From Areca catechu (lineage: Eukaryota > Streptophyta > Magnoliopsida > Arecales > Arecaceae), in contig CM038052.1 of assembly GCA_021397845.1 (NCBI GenBank), forward strand, positions 33,528,501-33,592,500: a DNA stretch of 64,000 nt, given 5' to 3'. The stretch's first letter is position 1; each line of letters opens with the position of its first letter. The notes under the pieces are model-generated. The model was not told the DNA's origin, made no database searches, and was given only the letters and a program-made list of their open reading frames with translations. The position numbers and the translations under genes were made by a program. This document shows positions 58,200 through 64,000 of the stretch, one piece after another.

Positions 58200-60540
58200 T
58201 GAAAGTTAACAGATGTGGGTGGTTTGACAAGATCCTACACTAGGCATGCAAACATCTGCGAGAGCAGATTGGATTTTAAAACAATTTTTAAAATTCGCTC
58301 AGCAGGTATCTCCGCCAGGAACTAATCTAAGTCTAGTTGCATTTAGGCATGCATAAACATATAAAATATTTATAAAATATTAAACAATTTAATCATCCAT
58401 GCATGATTAAAAAATAAATTTTCCATACCTTTATTCTGCCTGGAATAACTCTGGAATAAACCTGGAATAGACTGGAATAACTGGAATAAAGTTATTCCAG
58501 TCGTCTTCCTCCTTGGGACCTTGTTTTTGGCTTGCAAAACGTCGTCGGAACACCGCCTTCCGGACCTCCGTTTGCTCCCAAATTTGAGCAGCGGCTTCTT
58601 GGACAAGTGTTCTTCGATTTGCCACTGATTTCTGCAATCAAATCTAAGCCAAAAAATTAAATAAATCACCAAAATCTGCTGCCAGATTTCTGCAGCAGAA
58701 CTGGTTAGCAGACTTTGGTCTTCGTTTCGGAGTAGCTGGGCGATCCCGGCTCGCGTGGTTTGCTCCTAGGAGTAGAGTGGTACTTCCTCTAGAGGGGAGA
58801 CATGCCCGGGACTCTCGGATCCGCCTCACGCACGATGCTAGCCGCTGCAAGAGGGCTTCACGGTCACAGATTTTCTGCTGTTGGGCAGAACTTGAGCACT
58901 TGAAACGATGGGAAAACTCTCCCTCTCTCCCTCCAAAACGCAGCCTATCTAAGCTCTCAACCAGGGGTCACTCAAAGAAGAACACCTTGCTTTCATTGGT
59001 TCTCATACGCTGGGATTTTCAACCTCACGGTGAAACCTTTTTCCAACAAAACAGGGGATGGCTTGGTGGGGTTTTATAAAAGGTGCTGGGAGGGAGAGGG
59101 AGGTGGAGCGTCTGAAGGTGAGAGGCAGCGGCTGCAAAAACCCAATTAATCAGCCTTAAACGAGGGATTAAAGCCATTAACACATGTTAAAACCCATTAA
59201 ACCAAAAGAAGGAGGAGAAGAGAAGAGATGCTAGCTGGGAGTCGTTTGGCCTTCCTTCCAGCAAAAAAAAAAAAAATTCCAACGGGTGGAGAAAAAATCG
59301 TGTAAAACGGTCAAGTGGAAATGAAAACGCCGGTTCATCCAAAATCGTCTAACCAAAATTGGTCCAATCCCATTAAACCAATTTGGTCCAAACCCAATGG
59401 TGGTTCAATCCAATTGAACCTGGTTCAGGAATAAATTGGTTTACAACCAATTGGAGGCCGAAACGAACTCCGAATCAGTTCAAAACTGATTCAGAAAAAT
59501 CCTGGCGCAGAGCATGTCAACCCGGAACTTTTTCGGTCGACACAGACAAGGGCAAAATGGGGAAAATAGTGCTCAAAAAATACTGTGACCATAAAACCGA
59601 GACGATTTCCAATCGTAATCGGTATCCGGATCAGAGAGTTATCCTCTGTGGCGTGTGACCTCATAGGTTCGAACCTAAACGGTAGCATTAGAACAATTTC
59701 TAGTACCAGCACAGGAAACCATCTAGCAATGGGTCCCGGCGTCCGGATAGGTCGAAGATGCGGGAGCAAACTATCGAACCTCTGGCATATGGTTACCGTA
59801 TAATTCATCCCTTTGACCTCTAATGCTCAGGACGACTGAGATTGGGCTGCCAACCCAGACTGAGTCAGTCGACTACGTGTCTCAACCTCGCAAGCCCAGT
59901 GACTCTTCACTAGGACTACCCCGCCGAGGATTTGCTAAATTGAGATACTGCGAGACATTCAATCCAAACTGTTTGGACAGGTCAATTCCATCTTGGTCCA
60001 TCACTGCTCCACAAGTACTTGCCTGTACCCAGAAACCTTCCATCACCGGATTAAAAATCTGGTAGTCCGGCACCAAAGCACAGGGAGTTGCTTGCAAGCT
60101 ACCGTGATGACCTCAGGTTTGAGGGACACATATACCCATATCCAATCGTGAGTTTCCCTTTGGCAGAAAGGGGCTGCACGGAGTCACGTTCAATGAGATA
60201 CCACATATCCCACTTGTAGATCACATCAGTGTCACCATACTCATTTGGTCAAGAGGACAACCAAACGATGTGAACTGCAACAACCTATACTTGATATATT
60301 GCCGTCCAGTACAATATATCCTTTGGTTGTGAACTGGATTTAAGGACCACTCGATACATCCTCTCTGTATCGAAGTCATTGTAGTCCTAAGGACTTCATC
60401 ACATGGAAAGAGTTCATTTTTAGGAAAATACAATATGTGATGAGCTACCAAAATAATATTTTATTAATTCATAAAATAATACAAACTAAGCACACCGCCT
60501 ACAACCCAGGCGATTGGCTTTGGGACACAATTCCCAACTA
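58200..60540 (-). repeat. 3' LTR of copia element 3
   Basis: The left edge is set by the break in copia 2 and a TG start (58200). The right edge is set by the minus-strand start TTGGGAATTGTGTCCC just after a polypurine-like AAGTGAGAG. It contains a CTGGAATAA short repeat with an 11-bp stem hairpin (58471-58501). Confidence 0.7.
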
Positions 60541-60552
60541 CTCTCACTTGTA

Positions 60553-61176
60553 CTAAAGCCAATCAGAAGAGTATCTAATACCCATTTCCCATTTACAATA
60601 GTCGAACTCTTTTATTCCGAGGGCTTTAGTGAAGGGGTCGGCCAGATTTTCTTTTCCATCGATCTTCAGAAGATTGATGTCGTCTCGTTCCACGATCTCT
60701 CGTACGAGGTGGTAGCGCCGCAAAATGTGTTTGGTGCGGTGATGAGCTTTCGGCTCCTTAGCTTGAGCAATGGCTCTAGTGCTGTCACAATACACCGGAA
60801 CAGGACCATCTAGGGAAGGTGCCACCCCTAGCTCTCCAAGGAACTTCCGCAACCACACAGCTTCCTTTGCCGCATCTGATGCTGCAATGTATTCTGCTTC
60901 GCATACCGAGTCTGCAACAGTTGCCTGCTTAGAACTTTTCCAGCAGATCGCTCCTCCATTCAGGATAAAAACAAATCCTGACACACTCTTGCTATCATCT
61001 CTATCTGACTGGAAACTGGAGTCAGAGTATCCCACAAGTTTCAAGTCAGGTTCTCCATAAATCAGCCATTGATCTTTAGTATTTCTTAAATACTTAAGGA
61101 TGGACTTAACCACCTTCCAATACGCCTCACCTGGGTCAGACTGGTATCTGCTCACTACTCCTAGTGAGTATGCCAC
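60553..61176 (-). pseudogene. RNase H of copia element 3
   Basis: The open 207-residue minus-strand frame reads YSLGVVSRYQSDPGEAYW, LVGYSDSSFQSDRDDSKSVS, GGAICWKSSKQATVADSVCE, AEYIAASDAAKEAVWLRKFL, YCDSTRAIAQAKEPKAHHRT, then KENLADPFTKAL and a stop. Catalytic Asp, Glu and Asp positions look present (SDSSF, CEAEY, CDS). It is joined to the RT by frameshifted sequence. Confidence 0.92.
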
Positions 61177-62507
61177 CTCGTCTGGTCTAGTTACAAGTCA
61201 TACGAATACATGATAGAGCATACTGCAGAAGCATAAGGTACTCTACTCATGCGCTCTCTTTCCTCAGGAGTTGTCGCACAATCCTTCTTGGAAAGAGTAA
61301 TTCCAGAACCTATCGGAAGATAGCCTTTCTTAAAATTTTCCATGCTGAACCGTTTCAACATAGTGTCAATGTACGTAGATTGGGACAGTCCTAAAGCTTC
61401 TTAGATCTATCTCTATAGATCTTCATACCTAGTATGTAAGAAGCTTCACCCAAGTCCTCATGGAGAACTGAGATGATAACCAACCTTTATTCCTTGTAAT
61501 GCTGCGACATCATTCCCGATTAAGAGAATATCGTCAACATACAGTACTAGGAATACGATCATAGAACCATTAACCCATTTATAGATGCACGGTTCATCTC
61601 CGTTCCTAACGAAGCCATACGATTTGATACACCTATCAAACCGTAAGTTCCAACTTCGAGATGCTTGCTTGAGTCCATAGATGGACCTCTGTAGCTTGCA
61701 TACTTTTGATTCATCTGTGGATGTGAACCCTTCAGGCTGTATCATATACACCTCTTCTTCCAGCTCCCCATTCAGGAAAGCGGTTCGAACATCCATCTGC
61801 CAGATCTCGTAATCAAAATATGCTGCCAAAGCAAGCATGATCCGAATGGACTTGAGCATTGCCACAGGGGAGAAAGTCTCGTCATATTCGATACCATATC
61901 GCTGACGATATCCCTTGGCAACCAGACGGGCTTTATAGGTCTCCACCTTCCCATCTGTGCCCCTTTTCCTCTTGAAGATCCATTTACACCCGATGGGTTT
62001 TATTCCTTCATGCGGATCAACCAATGTCCAAACATTGTTGATTTCCATGGACTCCATTTCGGATCGCATGGCTCCAAGCCATGCCTCAGAGTTAGATCTC
62101 TGAAGTGCATCCATATAGGTGATCGGATCCTCATTGTTCTCATCGAGCTCAATGGGATCCCCGTCCCGGACCATGAAACCATAGTATCTGTCCGGGTGAC
62201 GCGGTATTCTACCAGATCTCCTAATGGGTTCTGGGTGTGATTCAATCACAACCAGTTCTACGATGTCCTTAGAGTGTGTAGGTTCTTCTATTGGCTGAAC
62301 TTCATCAAGTTCAATCTTAGAAGCTATAGTTCCTTCTCCAAGGAACTCCTTTTCCAAAAAGATAGCTCTAAGAGCAACGAACACCTTTTGTTCATTCTCC
62401 AAGTAGAAGAAATATCCTTTGGTTTCCTTAGGATAACCAATGAATAAACACCTGTCAGACTTAGGACCAAGTTTGTCTGAGTCTAAACGTTTACGTAAGC
62501 CGGACAA
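61177..62507 (-). pseudogene. Reverse transcriptase of copia element 3
   Basis: The open 349-residue frame 62507-61458 includes the linker after integrase, then YMDALQRSNSEAWLGAMRSE, WTLVDPHEGIKPIGCKWIFK, YETFSPVAML-type sequence, WQMDVRTAFLNGELEEEVYM, SIYGLKQASRSWNLRFD, and the catalytic YVDD at 61541-61530. After about 61470 at least three frameshifts break the RT thumb (LGMKIYRDRSKK lies in another frame). Confidence 0.92.
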
Positions 62508-63312
62508 CCCCAGACCCGAAGGTGTGAGATTGAGGGTTTACGCCCATTCCACATCTCATACGGAGTGGAGACAACAGACTTACTTGGAACATTATTTAAT
62601 AAGTAACAGGCTGTCAGAAGCGCATATCCCCAAAAGGATAGCGGCAGAGTTGCAAAGCCCATCATGGATCGAACCATGTCCAACAAGGTTCGATTCCTCC
62701 TTTCGGACACACCATTCCACTGTGGTGTTCCTGGAGGAGTCCACTGAGAGAGAATTCCATTCTCCTCAAGATATGTCAAAAATTCACCAGATAAGTATTC
62801 ATCACATCGATCAGATCGAAGGGTTTTAATACTTTTTCCAGTTTGCTTTTCTACTTCATTACGGTATCGTTTGAATATTTCAAACAATTCAGACTTATGT
62901 CTCATTAAAAAGACATAACCGAATCTTGAAAAGTCATCTGTAAAAGTAATGAAATATTTGTATCCTTTTCTGGCACTAACTGACATCGATCCACATACAT
63001 CAGTATGTATTAGACTTAGAAGTTATGTAGCTCGTTCACCCTTTCCAATAAAAGGTGACTTGGTCATTTTATCAAGTAAACAGGATTCACAAGTGGGCAA
63101 TGATTAGAATCACTGACCTCGAGGAGTCCATCTCCTCGCATCTTGTTTATCCTATTTTGGTTAATATGACCTAGCCTACAGTGCCAAAGGTACAAATTAT
63201 TGACATTATCTAACCTTGGGCGTTTGCTAGAAATATACATTACACTAACAGGCCTTGATAGTACGTATATGCCATTATTTAATCTAGCTTTCATTATAAC
63301 AGAGTTATTCAA
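62483..63312 (-). pseudogene. GAG-pre-integrase and integrase of copia element 3
   Basis: GAG-pre-integrase: LYLWHCRLGHINQNRINKMR (63220-63130), then a frameshift where the CESCL motif should be. Integrase core 62986-62483: YKYFITFTDDFSRFGYVFLM, LRSDRCDEYLSGEF, WTPPGTPQWNGVSERRNRTL. The catalytic D, D and E are present. The usual DRGGEY is DRCDEY here. Confidence 0.88.
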
Positions 63313-63334
63313 AATAACATTGCAAAAATCTCTT

Positions 63335-64000
63335 TTATTGAAAGTTCAAAACCACAATTGGCCAAAGGCCTACAGAGATTATGCTCATAATGAAACTAGG
63401 ACAATAGTGACAGTCGACTAGTTCGACAGTACAAGACTCAAAGACAAGACGCAGGACTCCAACCGCCAGTACTGGAACACGATTTTCATTCCCGACGCTC
63501 AGAAACTGTTCTCCATCTTCAAATCTTCTGCTAACTTGAAGTCCCTGTAACGAATTACAAACATGAATTGGACTACCAGTATCCAATACCCAGTTAGCAA
63601 TATCAACAATTGAGTAATTATAAGGTTTTATCATATAAATACCTTGTTCAGCAGACTTCTGCTTCCTCGGCCTGTTCGGATCAAGGGACGCAATATAAAG
63701 AGGACAGTTCCTCTTCCAGTGTCCCTTCTTCTTGCAGTAGAAGCATTCTGTAGAAGACTGATCAGCCTTATACTTCTTGGTCTGACTCGGGCCAGGAGCA
63801 TTCTGCACCTTCTTTCCCTTTTTATTTATTTTCTTCTTCCCTTTCTTAAAGGGACGACGACCTCTACTTCCTCCCACTAAATTTACCACCCCCTTATTTA
63901 GTTGGTGGTCTTTCTCGAAAGTCTGCAGCAACCCAAAAGACTATGGTAGTTGACTGCATGCTTGTTCATTCTATAATGATCAAGAAAGTCAAGATAGGAG
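63335..64000 (-). pseudogene. gag C-terminus and protease of copia element 3, cut by the window end
   Basis: Lys-rich stretch, zinc knuckle CFYCKKKGHWKRNC (CX2CX4HX4C complete), then WVLDTGSPIHVCNSLQGLQV with the D-T-G active site, then VELVDCHYCPSFIMSIISVG. The gag N-terminus lies beyond 64,000. Confidence 0.88.

Larger units (their letters stand above)
58200..64000 (-). mobile_element. Ty1/copia element 3, probably Angela/BARE-like, minus strand, running off the window
   Basis: From the right end leftward on the minus strand: gag zinc knuckle, protease, GAG-pre-integrase, integrase, RT, RNase H, polypurine tract and one long LTR. It is inserted in copia element 2 after ...catagcaac. The second LTR and the matching duplication lie beyond 64,000. 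The long LTR (about 2.3 kb) and gag/protease sequence suit the Angela/BARE group, an inference. Frameshifts in RT make it inactive as read, but long parts are intact, so it is among the youngest insertions here. Confidence 0.88.

Overview
This is nuclear DNA of a flowering plant. It contains one spliced host gene fragment and many nested LTR retrotransposons. The transposon lineages and the QWRF-family gene tail fit a repeat-rich monocot such as a palm, but that taxonomic placement is only an inference.

Region 1 (1-14,366). A very decayed Ty1/copia element on the minus strand covers about 1.0-6.9 kb. Its reverse-transcriptase region was split by a 1,844-bp hAT DNA transposon with an 8-bp target duplication (1219-3062). 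That transposon in turn carries a 286-bp MITE with its own 8-bp duplication (2630-2915). From 8,994 to 12,085 lie the last four exons of a plus-strand QWRF-motif (AUGMIN subunit 8-like) gene. One of these exons has a 1-nt deletion. The exons that would carry the QWRF motif were not found.

Region 2 (14,367-30,392). A Ty3/gypsy element of the Tat type lies on the plus strand, with LTRs at 14,367-14,958 and 29,769-30,392. Its order is LTR, PBS, decayed gag, protease, RT, two RNase H domains, integrase, a ~43-bp tandem array, a convergent intron-containing antisense gene, PPT, LTR. A gag-only SIRE/Maximus-like copia element (23,483-29,405, duplication gaaag) is inserted near its 3' end.

Region 3 (30,393-39,913). 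This holds AT-rich sequence, a (GA)n / Z-DNA-like / poly(A) cluster, a decayed minus-strand Tat-type gypsy with three ~50-bp tandem arrays (about 32.9-37.7 kb), and an LTR-like segment ending in a gypsy-type primer binding site near 39,560.

Region 4 (39,914-64,000). A second SIRE-like copia begins at 39,914 and was hit three times: by a 2,084-bp solo LTR (41,792-43,875, duplication ccatc); by a complete minus-strand Tat-type gypsy (45,458-58,082); and by a minus-strand, probably Angela/BARE-like copia (58,200 to beyond the window end). Its own 3' half is not seen.

No intact transposon protein set is present: every pol reads through stops or frameshifts. The most interesting structure is the repeated convergent layout in the gypsy elements. 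Pol runs one way, an intron-containing antisense gene of the Transposase_28 (putative gypsy-type transposon) kind runs the other way, and a tandem repeat array sits between them. Two unrelated gypsy copies share it, down to a similar C-terminal peptide of the antisense protein.
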